Source of the DNA: Palleronia salina
Lineage (GTDB): Bacteria; Pseudomonadota; Alphaproteobacteria; Rhodobacterales; Rhodobacteraceae
Direction: 5' to 3'
NCBI RefSeq assembly: GCF_900141995.1
Contig: NZ_FQZA01000009.1
Coordinates: 62,001-126,000 of the forward strand
DNA: 64,000 nucleotides
The position numbers and the translations under genes were made by a program. Numbering within the stretch: the first letter of the stretch is position 1; the number at the start of each line of letters is the position of its first letter. This document shows positions 30,361 through 39,545 of this stretch, piece by piece. The notes under the pieces were generated by a model. That model worked only from the letters and a program-made list of their open reading frames with translations, searched no databases and was not told the origin of the DNA.

Positions 30361-31572
30361 ATGGAAGAACGCTTCACCGGCAACTTCACGCAGCAGGAAC
30401 CGATCTCCGAGGCGGGAATCGCGGCGGTGTGCGACATCCTGCGGTCGGGGCGCCTGCATCGCTACAATCTCGCCGGGGGCGAGCGGGGGGCCGTGGCGGC
30501 CTTGGAAGAGGAATACGCCGCCTGGCAGGGCGCGCGCCATTGTCTCGCCGTGACGTCGGGCGGGCAGGGGATGCAGATCGCCCTGCGCGCGGCGGGCGTG
30601 CAGCCCGGCGACCCGGTGCTGACCAACGCCTTCACGCTGGCCCCGGTGCCGGGCGCCATCGCGGCCATCGGGGCGCGGCCGGTCCTGGTCGAGGTGGACG
30701 ACACGCTGTGCATCGACCTGGAGGACCTGCGGCGGAAGTGGGAAATCTGCAAGGCATCCTGCCTTCTGCTGTCCCATATGCGGGGCCATTTGTGCGATAT
30801 GAACAAGCTGGTGGACCTGGCATCCACGCTCGGGCTGACCGTGATCGAGGATTGCGCCCACACGATGGGGGCGGAATGGAACGGGGTGAAGTCCGGCAAT
30901 TTCGGCCACGCGGCCTGCTTCTCGACCCAGACCTATAAGCATATGAACTCGGGCGAGGGCGGGCTGGTGACCTCGGACGACGCCGGGTTCATGGCGCGGG
31001 CGATCATCCTGTCGGGCAGCTACATGAACCACGCCACCCATGGCACGCGGCCCGACGATCCCGATTTCGCCGACGCCCGGCTGGACATGCCCAATTGCAG
31101 CGCGCGGATGGACATGATGCGCGCGGCCCTGCTGCGCACGCAGTTGCCGGACCTGCCGCGGAATATCGACCGCTGGGCCCGGCGATTCGAGGCCGCTGCG
31201 GCCCCGCTGGCCGCCAATCCGGCGGTTTCGCTGCCCGCGATGCGGCCCGAGATGCGGCGCGTGGGCTCGTCGATCCAGTTCCGGGTGCCGTCGCTCGACC
31301 CCGGCGGCTGTGACGCCCTCGTGCAGGGCTGTGCCGCGCGGGGCGTCGTGCTGAAATGGTTCGGCCGCGACGTGCCCGAGGGGTTTACCTCGGCCCATCC
31401 CAGCTGGCGCTACGTCGACCGGCAGGATCTGCCGCAGACCGACCGGATCCTCGCGACGCTGTTCGACATGCGCCTGCCGCTGACCTTCCCGGTCGAGGAT
31501 TGCGACCTGATCGGCCGCATCATCGCGCAGGAGGTGGCGAAGCTGGCCCCGGCGCAGGGCGCATACCTCTGA
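30361..31572 (+). CDS. DegT/DnrJ/EryC1-family PLP aminotransferase
   Basis: 403 residues. The cofactor lysine lies in [13 protein letters not shown], the conserved aspartate in [13 protein letters not shown], and the N-terminal substrate region in [14 protein letters not shown]. This family moves an amino group onto keto-sugars or related rings for surface sugars and antibiotics; some members act on other small ketones. No nucleotide-sugar gene is adjacent, so the substrate is open. The start at 30361 is chosen as the first ATG giving a normal family N-terminus. nadD follows 58 bases later. Confidence 0.83.
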   Translation: MEERFTGNFTQQEPISEAGIAAVCDILRSGRLHRYNLAGGERGAVAALEEEYAAWQGARHCLAVTSGGQGMQIALRAAGVQPGDPVLTNAFTLAPVPGAIAAIGARPVLVEVDDTLCIDLEDLRRKWEICKASCLLLSHMRGHLCDMNKLVDLASTLGLTVIEDCAHTMGAEWNGVKSGNFGHAACFSTQTYKHMNSGEGGLVTSDDAGFMARAIILSGSYMNHATHGTRPDDPDFADARLDMPNCSARMDMMRAALLRTQLPDLPRNIDRWARRFEAAAAPLAANPAVSLPAMRPEMRRVGSSIQFRVPSLDPGGCDALVQGCAARGVVLKWFGRDVPEGFTSAHPSWRYVDRQDLPQTDRILATLFDMRLPLTFPVEDCDLIGRIIAQEVAKLAPAQGAYL

Positions 31573-31630
31573 TTGCAAAGCGGCGGCCCGGGCGGTAGCT
31601 CAACCCGGCGTAGCAGCGAAAGGACGCGCG

Positions 31631-32248
31631 ATGGGATGGGGCCCCGGTTGGCCAATGGCCCGGCCCGGCATGGCCGTGGGGCTTCTGGGCGGATCGTTTG
31701 ATCCGGCCCACGCGGGCCACGCGCACCTGTCCCGCGCGGCGCTCGCGCGCTTCGGGCTGGATGCCGTGTGGTGGCTGGTCAGCCCCGGCAATCCGCTGAA
31801 ATCCAGCGGTCCCGCCCCCATGGCGCAGCGGATGGAACGGGCGCGCGCGGTCATGGACCATCCGCGGGTCGTGATCACCGACCTCGAAGCGCATATGGGC
31901 GTGCGGCACACGGCGCGCACGCTCAGGGCTCTGGTGGCCTGCTATCCCGGGGTGCGGTTCGTGTGGCTCATGGGCGCGGACAACATGGCGACCTTGCACA
32001 GGTGGGAGGACTGGCAGGAGATCCTGCACACCATGCCCGTGGGGGTGGTGGCGCGGCCCGGTGACCGGCTGGCGGCGCTGACCTCGCCCGCGGCGCGGGC
32101 TTTTCACGCGGCCCGTGTTGGATCCGACACCACGCGCGGGCTTGCCCACCGGCCGACCCCCGCCTGGGCCTTCGTGAACCTTCCGTTGCGGCCCGAAAGC
32201 TCGACAGCCTTGCGCGAAAGCGGCGCGTGGCCGCAAAACGATCCGTGA
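31631..32248 (+). CDS. nadD: Nicotinate-nucleotide adenylyltransferase
   Basis: 205 residues; makes deamido-NAD from nicotinate mononucleotide and ATP. The nucleotidyl-transferase core [18 protein letters not shown] with the H-x-G-H motif, [12 protein letters not shown] and the later [16 protein letters not shown] are NadD hallmarks. The usual ISSTxIR near the end is partly replaced here by [18 protein letters not shown] precedes the ATG by six bases. The usual Rhodobacteraceae neighbours (rsfS, rlmH, proA) are not seen; a carboxypeptidase follows instead. Confidence 0.93.
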   Translation: MGWGPGWPMARPGMAVGLLGGSFDPAHAGHAHLSRAALARFGLDAVWWLVSPGNPLKSSGPAPMAQRMERARAVMDHPRVVITDLEAHMGVRHTARTLRALVACYPGVRFVWLMGADNMATLHRWEDWQEILHTMPVGVVARPGDRLAALTSPAARAFHAARVGSDTTRGLAHRPTPAWAFVNLPLRPESSTALRESGAWPQNDP

Positions 32249-32321
32249 GCGACGCGATTTTGCCGTTGATCCGTCTCACCCCCTGACCATATCGAGGCAT
32301 GGCTGTAACAGGAGCGCCGAT

Positions 32322-33785
32322 TTGCGGCTGACACGACGTACGATTCTGACCGGTCTGCTGGCCAGCGCTGCGGGCGGGGCATTGGCCGAGGCGCCGGCCA
32401 CGTCGCTGCGGCCGCGGGCGCGCGCCGTCGATTTCTTCAAGCGCGCCCTTCCCACCGGCGACGACCTGGTGGCCCGCGCGGGCCTCGGTGCGGGCAAGGT
32501 CGCCTACGTGGTGGCCGACGCGACCACCGGCGAAGTTCTTGAATCGCGCGCGCCGCTGTTGCCGCAACCGCCCGCCAGCACCGCAAAGGCCCTGACCGCG
32601 CTGTACCACCTGGACCGGCTGGGGCCCGATCACCGGTTCTCGACCCGGCTGCTGGCCACCGGCCCGGTCGTGAACGGCCGCATCGACGGCGACCTGATCC
32701 TCGCGGGCGGGGGGGATCCCACGCTCGACACCGACGGTCTGGCGAGGCTGGCGTCGCAACTGAAGGATGCGGGCGTGCGCGAGGTCGCAGGCAACCTGCG
32801 GATCTGGACGGGCGCGCTGCCGAACCTGCACGAGATCGACGTCGAGCAACCCGACCACGTGGGCTACAACCCGGCGGTGGGCGGGCTGAACCTGAACTTC
32901 AACCGGGTGCATTTCGGATGGGAGCGCAAGGGCGGCGACTACCAGGTCAGCATGGATGCCCGCTCGGCCACGCGGATCCCCGGCGTCGCCATGGCGCGGA
33001 TGCAGGTCGTCGACCGAAGCGGGCCCGTCTATACATACGCCCGCGGCGAGGCGCGCGATGACTGGACCGTGGCGCGCGGCGCGCTGGGCAGCAACGGGTC
33101 GCGCTGGCTGCCGGTCCGGTTTCCCGGCCTCTACGCGGGCGAGGTGTTCCAGACGCTCGCACGGTCGAACGGCCTGATGATCGGCGGCCCGGTCCTGCGC
33201 GCCGACGCGCCCGAGGGCGATGAACTGGCCCAAGTCGACAGCGCCGAAAGCCGCGTGATCCTCGAGGACATGCTGGAATATTCCACCAATCTCACCGCCG
33301 AGATCATGGGCCTCTCGGCCAGCAAGTCCGACGGCGATGTCGAGACGCTGGCCGGCTCGGCCGCGCGGATGAACGAATGGCTGAAATCGGAGATGGGGCT
33401 GCGGTCGGTGGCGCTCGAGGATCATTCGGGCCTGGGTGACGACAGCCGCATCACCGCGTCGGACATGTGCCGCGCCATGGTCGCATCGGGACCCGATGGC
33501 GCGTTGCGGCCGCTGATGAAGCCCTTCCGCACCGATGATACGACCATCCAGGTGGCCGCGAAGACCGGCACGCTCAATTTCGTGTCGGCGCTGACCGGTT
33601 TCATCGGAAGCGATGATGGTAGGCGGCCGCTGGCTTTCGCCGTCTTCTGCTCGGATATCGACCGGCGCGACGCGCTGAGCATGGCGGAACGCGAACGCCC
33701 CGCCGGCGGCAGGGCCTGGGCGGGGCGCGCGAGAACGCTCCAGCGCGCGCTCATCGCGCACTGGAACACGTGGTATCGGACCTGA
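32322..33785 (+). CDS. dacB: D-alanyl-D-alanine carboxypeptidase/endopeptidase (PBP4, DacB type)
   Basis: 487 residues, class C penicillin-binding protein that trims peptidoglycan side chains and crosslinks in the periplasm. A possible twin-arginine signal (LTRRTILTGLLASAAGGALA) starts the protein. The active-site sets are S86-x-x-K89 (PASTAKAL), YSTNL (SxN) and AAKTGTL (KTG). The large domain inserted between SxxK and SxN fits the S13 family. The start is TTG at 32322 with AGGAG seven bases upstream; no ATG would retain the signal peptide. Confidence 0.92.
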   Translation: MRLTRRTILTGLLASAAGGALAEAPATSLRPRARAVDFFKRALPTGDDLVARAGLGAGKVAYVVADATTGEVLESRAPLLPQPPASTAKALTALYHLDRLGPDHRFSTRLLATGPVVNGRIDGDLILAGGGDPTLDTDGLARLASQLKDAGVREVAGNLRIWTGALPNLHEIDVEQPDHVGYNPAVGGLNLNFNRVHFGWERKGGDYQVSMDARSATRIPGVAMARMQVVDRSGPVYTYARGEARDDWTVARGALGSNGSRWLPVRFPGLYAGEVFQTLARSNGLMIGGPVLRADAPEGDELAQVDSAESRVILEDMLEYSTNLTAEIMGLSASKSDGDVETLAGSAARMNEWLKSEMGLRSVALEDHSGLGDDSRITASDMCRAMVASGPDGALRPLMKPFRTDDTTIQVAAKTGTLNFVSALTGFIGSDDGRRPLAFAVFCSDIDRRDALSMAERERPAGGRAWAGRARTLQRALIAHWNTWYRT

Positions 33786-33788
33786 GCG

Positions 33789-33974
33789 TCAGACCCGGGC
33801 GGTGCCGCCCCGCGGACCGGCGATCAGCCAGGCGATGAAGCCCAGGACCGGCAGGATCAGGACCACGAGGCACCAGATGATCTTGCCCAGGGTCGAGGCG
33901 CCGCTGGTGATGATGTTGTAAAGCGCGTAGATGTCGGCGATCAGGACGATGAGTCCCAGAATTCCATATTCCAT
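33789..33974 (-). CDS. PLDc_N-type two-helix membrane protein
   Basis: 61 residues with two membrane helices (residues 4-22 and 30-52) and a basic tail. IIWCLVVLILPVLGFIAWLIAGPR is the phospholipase-D nuclease N-terminal (PLDc_N) family, in which small free-standing members are common envelope proteins of unknown role (key residues: tryptophan-cysteine, PxxG and the terminal GPR). ATG 33974 is preceded by AAAGG. It converges with dacB, stops three bases apart. Confidence 0.8.
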   Translation of the reverse strand: MEYGILGLIVLIADIYALYNIITSGASTLGKIIWCLVVLILPVLGFIAWLIAGPRGGTARV

Positions 33975-34039
33975 TGGTCTGCCTTTCGTTTTGCAGGATG
34001 CGGACAAAACGCCGCAGCCCCGCCCGAAAGTTCCCTGAT

Positions 34040-34480
34040 CTACGAGTCTTCGTTACCGACCAGCGAAATATGGCGCGCCCGGGCGGCCAGCTCGATCGCG
34101 GCGGCCGCCAGGCGGGTGACCTTCAGCTCGAACCGGATTTCCTCGAGCAGGCGGATCTCGGTATCGGCCAGCGATCCATCCGCCACCGCCACGTCGCAGG
34201 CCAGCGCATAGGCGGTTTCGTGGAACCGCTCGGGCAGGTTGTCGCGCAGCAGGCCGAAAAGCGCATCCAGCCCGTCCTCCTCGGAGAAGAGGTCGAACAC
34301 CGTTTCGGCCATCGTGCGGATGCGGTCCTGGTCGTAATCGGCGAACACCGGCAGGTGGTTCACGATCCGCTCGATCGTGATCAGCTCGCTCGTGCGCAGG
34401 TTCTCGTCCGATGCGGACACGGCGATCATCACCGCCACAAGGCAATCGGGCACCGTCATGGAATGGCTGATGTCGTTCAT
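34040..34480 (-). CDS. TerB-like helical protein
   Basis: 146 residues, all helical. VPDCLVAVMIAVSASDENL and YALACDVAVADGSLADTEIRLL contain the paired acidic helix starts of the TerB/DjlA-type fold, with two candidate metal-binding sites (SDE and ADGSLxxxE). Tellurite-resistance TerB proteins share the fold, but this single copy, without other ter genes, need not act on tellurite. GGGA lies just before ATG 34480. It diverges from lysS. Confidence 0.75.
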   Translation of the reverse strand: MNDISHSMTVPDCLVAVMIAVSASDENLRTSELITIERIVNHLPVFADYDQDRIRTMAETVFDLFSEEDGLDALFGLLRDNLPERFHETAYALACDVAVADGSLADTEIRLLEEIRFELKVTRLAAAAIELAARARHISLVGNEDS

Positions 34481-34574
34481 TTTTCCCACTCTCTCCGCAG
34501 CCAAGGTTTATTGACCTCGGCGGTGTGCGGCAATAGCTACCGCGCCTGATCAGCAGCCCAAGGAGGCACCACCG

Positions 34575-36155
34575 ATGACCGACCTACGCGACACCGCGCT
34601 CAACTCGAAGGCCTGGCCCTTTGAAGAGGCCCGTCGCCTGGTCAAACGGTTCCAGAAGGCGCCGCCCGAGAAGGGCTATGTGCTGTTCGAAACGGGCTAT
34701 GGCCCGTCGGGGCTGCCGCATATCGGGACCTTCGGCGAAGTGGCGCGCACCACCATGGTGCGCCGCGCGTTCGAGACGATCAGCGACATCCCCACCAAGC
34801 TGATCTGTTTCTCCGACGATATGGACGGCCTGCGCAAGGTGCCGGGCAACGTGCCCAACCAGGACCAGATGCGCGAGGATCTGCACCTGCCGCTGTCGCG
34901 CGTGCGCGACCCGTTCGGCACGCATGACAGCTTCGGCGCGCACAACAACGCGCGTCTGAACGCGTTTCTCGACAGCTTCGGCTTCGAATACGAGTTCGCG
35001 TCCTCGACCGAGTACTACACCAGCGGCAAGTTCGACACCGCGCTGCTGCGGATGCTCGAGCAGTTCGACAAGATCATGGAGATCATGCTGCCCACCCTGG
35101 GCGAGGAGCGGCGCGCGACATACTCGCCCTTCCTGCCCGTCAGCCCCAAGACCGGCCACGTGCTGCAGGTGCCGACGCTGGAGCGCAACGTCGAGAAGGG
35201 CACCATCGTCTATGCCGAGCCCGACGGCGAACGGGTCGAGGTCCCGGTGACCGGCGGCAACGTGAAGGTGCAGTGGAAGCCCGACTGGGCCATGCGCTGG
35301 TACGCGCTGGGCGTGGATTACGAGATGTCGGGCAAGGACCTGATCGATTCGGTGACCCAGGCCAGCAAGATCTGCCGCGCGCTGGGTCGCGCCGCGCCCG
35401 AGACGCTGACCTACGAGCTGTTCAACGACGAGCTGGGACAGAAGATCAGCAAGTCGAAGGGAAACGGCCTCAGCATGGAGGAATGGCTGCGCTACGCCGC
35501 GCCGGAATCGCTCGGCTATTTCATGTTCCAGAAGCCCAAGACGGCCAAGCGGCTGTATTTCGACGTGATCCCCAAGGCGGTGGACGAATACCACCAGCAG
35601 CTGCGCGCCTATCCCGACCAGGACGCGACGCAGCGGCTGGCGAACCCGGTGTTCCACATCCACGGCGGCGACGTGCCCGAAAGCCGCATGGTCGTGCCGT
35701 TTTCCATGCTGCTGAACCTGGCATCGGTCGCCGGTGCCGAGGATGCCGAGACCCTGTGGGGCTTCATCCGCCGCTACGCGCCCGAGGCGGGCCCCGAGAC
35801 GCATCCCGACCTGGACGCGGCGGCGGGATACGCCGTGCGCTATTACAACGACTTCGTGAAGCCCGAGAAGACGTATCGCGCTCCCGACGACCGCGAACGG
35901 GCCGCGCTGATCGACCTGCGCGACCGTCTCGCCGCGTGGGACGGCCCGCTCGATGCCGAGGCCCTGCAATCCGAGGTCTTCGCCGTCGGCAAGGGCCACG
36001 GGTTCGAGCCGCTGCGCGACTGGTTCAAGGCGCTTTACGAGGTGCTGCTGGGGGCGAGCCAGGGGCCGCGCTTCGGCGGGTTCATCGCGCTCTACGGCGT
36101 GGACGAAACCCGCGCGCTGATCGACCAGGCGCTCGCCGGCAAGCTGGCCGCCTGA
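34575..36155 (+). CDS. lysS: Lysyl-tRNA synthetase, class I
   Basis: 526 residues; charges tRNA-Lys. This is the class I, archaeal-type enzyme, not the common class II LysS: it has HIGH as [10 protein letters not shown] (from residue 49) and KMSKS as [26 protein letters not shown] and [13 protein letters not shown] are further class I LysRS segments. Class I LysRS is known to be usual in many alphaproteobacteria. AAGGAGG precedes the start. It forms a single-gene unit followed by an intergenic repeat. Confidence 0.95.
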   Translation: MTDLRDTALNSKAWPFEEARRLVKRFQKAPPEKGYVLFETGYGPSGLPHIGTFGEVARTTMVRRAFETISDIPTKLICFSDDMDGLRKVPGNVPNQDQMREDLHLPLSRVRDPFGTHDSFGAHNNARLNAFLDSFGFEYEFASSTEYYTSGKFDTALLRMLEQFDKIMEIMLPTLGEERRATYSPFLPVSPKTGHVLQVPTLERNVEKGTIVYAEPDGERVEVPVTGGNVKVQWKPDWAMRWYALGVDYEMSGKDLIDSVTQASKICRALGRAAPETLTYELFNDELGQKISKSKGNGLSMEEWLRYAAPESLGYFMFQKPKTAKRLYFDVIPKAVDEYHQQLRAYPDQDATQRLANPVFHIHGGDVPESRMVVPFSMLLNLASVAGAEDAETLWGFIRRYAPEAGPETHPDLDAAAGYAVRYYNDFVKPEKTYRAPDDRERAALIDLRDRLAAWDGPLDAEALQSEVFAVGKGHGFEPLRDWFKALYEVLLGASQGPRFGGFIALYGVDETRALIDQALAGKLAA

Positions 36156-36185
36156 GCCGGTCCACCCCTCGCGCGCCGCCCCCGG

Positions 36186-36246
36186 CTTCATCTTTCCCGA
36201 AATACCTCGGGGGAGGCGCGCAAGCGCCGGGGGCAGCGCCCCCCGG
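36186..36246. repeat. Intergenic repeat after lysS
   Basis: CTTCATCTTTCCCGAAATAC is followed by CTCGGGGG and a G+C-rich fold (CCGGGGGC at 36217 with GCCCCCCGG ending at 36246). From memory, elements with a CATCTTTCC.AAATACTC core and a C/G-rich hairpin are widespread between Rhodobacteraceae genes. It is related in its AAATAC-CTC half to the repeat near 49.6 and 52.4 kb. It could also end lysS transcription. Confidence 0.6.
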
Positions 36247-36329
36247 GACGCACCGGCACCCCGCGCGCCCACTGGTCTTTTCGGCGCACGGGGTCTATCT
36301 GGCAGCCCGAACCCCAAGGGATACCCGCG

Positions 36330-37436
36330 ATGTCCGACACCGCCCATTACCACGACGCGATCTCGCCCATCGAGGAGATCATCGAGGACGCCCGCAACGG
36401 GCGCATGTTCATCCTCGTCGACCACGAGGATCGCGAGAACGAGGGCGACCTGGTCATCCCCGCGCAGATGGCGACGCCGGATGCGATCAACTTCATGGCG
36501 ACCCACGGGCGCGGCCTGATCTGCCTGACCCTGACCGGCAAGCGCTGCGACGCCCTGGGTCTGCAACTCATGGCGTCCCAGAACTCGTCGCGGCACGAGA
36601 CGAACTTCACCATCTCGATCGAGGCGCGCGAGGGCGTGTCGACCGGCATCTCGGCCCATGATCGCGCCCGCACGGTGGCGGTGGCCATCGACGGCGACAG
36701 CACGCCGGCCGATATCGCGACGCCGGGCCATGTCTTTCCGCTGCGCGCGCGCGAGGGCGGCGTGCTGGTGCGCGCGGGCCATACCGAGGCGGGCGTCGAC
36801 ATCGCCCGGCTGGCGGGGCTGAACCCCTCCAGCGTCATCTGCGAGATCATGAACGACGACGGCACCATGGCGCGGCTGCCCGACCTCGTGGCCTTCGCCC
36901 AGCGCCACGGGCTGAAGATCGGCACCATCAGCGACCTGATCGGGTACCGCCGCCGCAACGACAACCTCGTCCGCAAGAGCCAGGAGCGGACGATCACGTC
37001 CGAGTTCGGCGGCGAATGGCAGATGCGCATATACACGGACGAGACCCAGGGCTCCGAGCATATCGTGCTCATCAAGGGCGACATCGCCACCGACGAGCCG
37101 GTGCTGGTGCGGATGCATGCCATGGATCCGATGCTGGACGTGGTGGGCACCGGCGGGGCCGGGCGCGCCCGCGAGTTTGGCGACGCCATGGAGCAGATCG
37201 CCGCCGAAGGCCGCGGCGTGCTGGTCCTGCTGCGCGACCTGACCATGAAGGTCGCCGACCATGACGACGTGTCGCCCCAGACCCTGAGGCAATACGGGCT
37301 GGGCGCTCAGATCCTCAGCTCGCTCGGTCTGCACAAGCTGGTGCTGCTCACCAATTCGCCCAAACCCAAGGTGGTCGGGCTCGAGGCCTACGGGCTCGAG
37401 ATCACCGACACCCGCAAGATATCGGAGATCGGCTGA
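36330..37436 (+). CDS. ribB: 3,4-dihydroxy-2-butanone 4-phosphate synthase with inactive GTP cyclohydrolase II-like domain (RibBX type)
   Basis: 368 residues. The N-terminal ~205 residues are a RibB domain: ILVDHEDRENEGDLVIPA with acidic metal site, NFMATHGRGLICLTL, HETNFTISIEA, RAGHTEAGVDIARLAG. The C-terminal half has the fold of RibA (RQYGLGAQIL is seen) but the zinc-binding HSECLTGD...RCDCG stretch is replaced by MHAMDPMLDVVGTGGAG with no cysteines. This matches RibBX proteins known from other proteobacteria, so it makes the four-carbon riboflavin precursor but should not open GTP. It overlaps ribH by one base (TGATG). Confidence 0.93.
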   Translation: MSDTAHYHDAISPIEEIIEDARNGRMFILVDHEDRENEGDLVIPAQMATPDAINFMATHGRGLICLTLTGKRCDALGLQLMASQNSSRHETNFTISIEAREGVSTGISAHDRARTVAVAIDGDSTPADIATPGHVFPLRAREGGVLVRAGHTEAGVDIARLAGLNPSSVICEIMNDDGTMARLPDLVAFAQRHGLKIGTISDLIGYRRRNDNLVRKSQERTITSEFGGEWQMRIYTDETQGSEHIVLIKGDIATDEPVLVRMHAMDPMLDVVGTGGAGRAREFGDAMEQIAAEGRGVLVLLRDLTMKVADHDDVSPQTLRQYGLGAQILSSLGLHKLVLLTNSPKPKVVGLEAYGLEITDTRKISEIG

Positions 37437-37951
37437 TGGCCGGACAGTCCCACTACACCCCGCCGATGCCGGAATTCGACGCGCCGGTGAAGCTGCTGAT
37501 CGTGGTGGCGCCCTATTACAAGGACATCGCCGACGACCTGGTTGCCGGCGCGAGGGCGCAGGCCGAGGCCGCCGGCGCGACCTGCGACCTGGTCGAGGTG
37601 CCCGGCGCGCTGGAGATCCCAACCGCGATCCGCCTGGCGCAGCGCACCGCCGATTACGACGGCTACGTCGCCCTGGGCTGCGTGATCCGGGGGGAAACGA
37701 CCCACTACGAGACGGTCTGCAACGACAGCAGCCGCGCGCTGACGCTGCTGGGGCTGGATGGTTGCTGCATCGGCAACGGCATCCTGACCGTCGAGACCCA
37801 CGAACAGGCCGCCGTGCGCGCGGGCGAGCAGAACAAGGGCGGCGGCGCTGCGGCCGCCGCGCTGCATTTGGTGGCGCTGTCGCGCAAGTGGCGCGGCCAG
37901 GGCAAGGGCATCGGTTTCAAACCGCGGGGCGAGGACACGTTGCTGGCATGA
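37436..37951 (+). CDS. ribH: 6,7-dimethyl-8-ribityllumazine synthase
   Basis: 171 residues; condenses the RibB product with the ribityl-pyrimidine to give lumazine. VVAPYYKDIADDLVAGA, the ligand loop VPGALEIPTAIRLA, GCVIRGETTHYETV with the catalytic histidine, and NGILTVETHEQA are all typical, as are AGEQNKGG near the end. It overlaps ribB by one base and nusB by four, the classic rib-nusB operon. Confidence 0.96.
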   Translation: MAGQSHYTPPMPEFDAPVKLLIVVAPYYKDIADDLVAGARAQAEAAGATCDLVEVPGALEIPTAIRLAQRTADYDGYVALGCVIRGETTHYETVCNDSSRALTLLGLDGCCIGNGILTVETHEQAAVRAGEQNKGGGAAAAALHLVALSRKWRGQGKGIGFKPRGEDTLLA

Positions 37952-38409
37952 GCACCGACAAGCGACAGATGAAATCCGCCGCGCGGCTTTACGCGGTGCA
38001 GGCCCTGTTCCAGATGGAGCATTCCGACCTGAGCCTCGACCGCGTGCGCGTGGAGTTCGAGGATCACCGCTTCGGCGCCGTCTACGACGAGGGCGAGATG
38101 GCCGAGGGCAATATCGACCTGTTCCGCGCCATCCTGGAAGGCGTGGTCGAACGGCAGGGCCGCATCGACAAGATGACCGACCGCGCGCTGGTCGCGAAAT
38201 GGCCCATCGACCGGATCGACCCGACCTTGCGCGCGCTGTTCCGCGCCGCGGGGGCCGAGCTGACGGCCGAGCAGACGCCGCCCAAGGTGGTCATCGTCGA
38301 ATACGTGGACGTGGCCAAGGCGTTCTTTCCCGAGGGCCGCGAGCCGAAATTTGTGAACGCCGTTCTGGACCACATGGCGCGGGAGGCGCGGCCCGAGGCC
38401 TTCGCGTGA
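37948..38409 (+). CDS. nusB: Transcription antitermination factor NusB
   Basis: 153 residues, all helical; binds boxA with NusE in rRNA antitermination. KRQMKSAARLYAVQALFQME is the usual first helix, DPTLRALFRAAGAEL and VIVEYVDVAKAFFPEGREPKFVN (key residues: YxxxAKxF and FVNAVLD) the usual end. Starts within the ribH stop (ATGA at 37948) and is overlapped at its own stop by the next small gene (GTGA). Confidence 0.95.
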   Translation: MSTDKRQMKSAARLYAVQALFQMEHSDLSLDRVRVEFEDHRFGAVYDEGEMAEGNIDLFRAILEGVVERQGRIDKMTDRALVAKWPIDRIDPTLRALFRAAGAELTAEQTPPKVVIVEYVDVAKAFFPEGREPKFVNAVLDHMAREARPEAFA

Positions 38410-38645
38410 CCCGGCGCGCCCGCCAGCGCGACCCATTGGCCAGCTTCAACGAGCGGGTGAAGATCCTCGCGCAGTTCCTGAACGCCATCGCGCTGGGCGC
38501 CATCGGCTTCGCCGTGCTGCGGCCATTGACCGAATCGCTGTCCAACTGGGACTTCAACGCCTTCTGGTGGTTGATCGTCGGACTCGCAATTCACGGCGTG
38601 GCGCATTATGTTCTGAGGTACATGCACAAGGAGGACGGATCATGA
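38406..38645 (+). CDS. Small two-helix membrane protein downstream of nusB
   Basis: 79 residues from GTG 38406, which overlaps the nusB stop. Two membrane helices are seen (about residues 18-40, ILAQFLNAIALGAIGFAVL, and 51-70, WWLIVGLAIHGVAHYVL), with a charged N-terminal stretch. I do not recognise a family. Tight overlaps on both sides argue that it is a real coupled gene and that the GTG start is right. Confidence 0.68.
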   Translation: MTRRARQRDPLASFNERVKILAQFLNAIALGAIGFAVLRPLTESLSNWDFNAFWWLIVGLAIHGVAHYVLRYMHKEDGS

Positions 38646-38773
38646 CCTTCTATGAATTCACTGCGCCGCTGGTCCTTCTGGCCATCGCGATGGGCGGTGT
38701 GGTCTATATCCACTTCGCCGAGAAACGCCTTGTCAGGAAGCTGCGTGAGCAGCGAAGCCACCCCGCCGAGTAA
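38642..38773 (+). CDS. Tiny single-helix membrane protein
   Basis: 43 residues. ATG 38642 overlaps the previous stop (ATGA) and GGAGG lies about eleven bases upstream. One membrane helix (residues 8-24, APLVLLAIAMGGVVYI) is followed by a basic cytoplasmic tail rich in Arg/Lys. No family recognised. The chain of three 4-base overlaps from ribH to this gene suggests one mRNA. Confidence 0.6.
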   Translation: MTFYEFTAPLVLLAIAMGGVVYIHFAEKRLVRKLREQRSHPAE

Positions 38774-38774
38774 G

Positions 38775-39545
38775 TCAGGCGGCGTCCTCGTCGGTCTCGA
38801 CGATCATCCCGTATTCGCGCAGCTCCTCGGGCAGAAGGATGTAGATCTCGCCCGGCGGCGTCACCAGCGCGTGCTGCATGATCCGCGGATCGATCCCCAT
38901 TTCCACCAGGTAGCCCATCACCTGCCCCTGGCCGCGCTGGATGTCCTCGACGGCCATGAAGGCGGGCTGCACGCTGTTCTGTCCGAAATAGTGCTGGTGC
39001 ACGCCCACCGACCCGTCATCGTCGATCTCGCGCGTCTCGCCGCCCGCCAGAAGGTAGGGGCAGGCCGACAGGCACACGTCTCCGGCGGCGATCATCGTCG
39101 TGACCCCCTCGGCGCGCAGGAAGCGGCCCAGCACCAGCGCGTCCGAAACCGAACCGCCGGGCGAGTGCAGGAAGACCCGCCTCGGGGCGCCGTCCTCCCA
39201 GCGGGTCGCCAGGATGTCGGTCAGCCGGTCCGCGTCGCCCGCCGCGATGCGCCCCATGAGCCGCAACGCCGCCGCGCCATCCACTTCGACGGACGAGACG
39301 GTCAGCCGCGCGGGCATGTCGCCCACCGGCGGGAACGGCGCGGCGGGGGCGGGGCGCGGCAGGTCGGCGGGGCGATAGCGGCGGGTCTGATCCCCGGGGG
39401 CCACCGGTTGGTCCAGCGCGGGGGCATCGGGGGCGAAGCGCAGCCCCTGCATTCCCGGCGCCATGTCGCCCAGCACCAGGAGCCCGCCGATCACCAGCTG
39501 AAGGCCAAGGATCCCCTTCAGCATCCCCGCGACGCCGACCCTCAT
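38775..39545 (-). CDS. Exported ClpP/crotonase-fold protein (COG3904-like)
   Basis: 256 residues. An N-terminal membrane segment or signal (residues 7-26, MLKGILGLQLVIGGLLVLG) is followed by a Pro/Ala-rich linker and a ClpP-like fold: FLHSPGGSVSDALVLGRFLRAEG gives the glycine-rich oxyanion loop (SPGGSV), CLSACPYLLAGG the nucleophile serine, and GVHQHYFG a histidine. This is the pattern of COG3904 predicted periplasmic proteins. The start overlaps the stop of the upstream coiled-coil membrane protein by four bases, so the two probably work together. Substrate unknown. Confidence 0.78.
   Translation of the reverse strand: MRVGVAGMLKGILGLQLVIGGLLVLGDMAPGMQGLRFAPDAPALDQPVAPGDQTRRYRPADLPRPAPAAPFPPVGDMPARLTVSSVEVDGAAALRLMGRIAAGDADRLTDILATRWEDGAPRRVFLHSPGGSVSDALVLGRFLRAEGVTTMIAAGDVCLSACPYLLAGGETREIDDDGSVGVHQHYFGQNSVQPAFMAVEDIQRGQGQVMGYLVEMGIDPRIMQHALVTPPGEIYILLPEELREYGMIVETDEDAA

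Noticed and set aside
34040-34480. Tellurite resistance locus
   Set aside because: Only a TerB-like fold is present, without TerC, TerD or TerZ genes, so a resistance role is not claimed.
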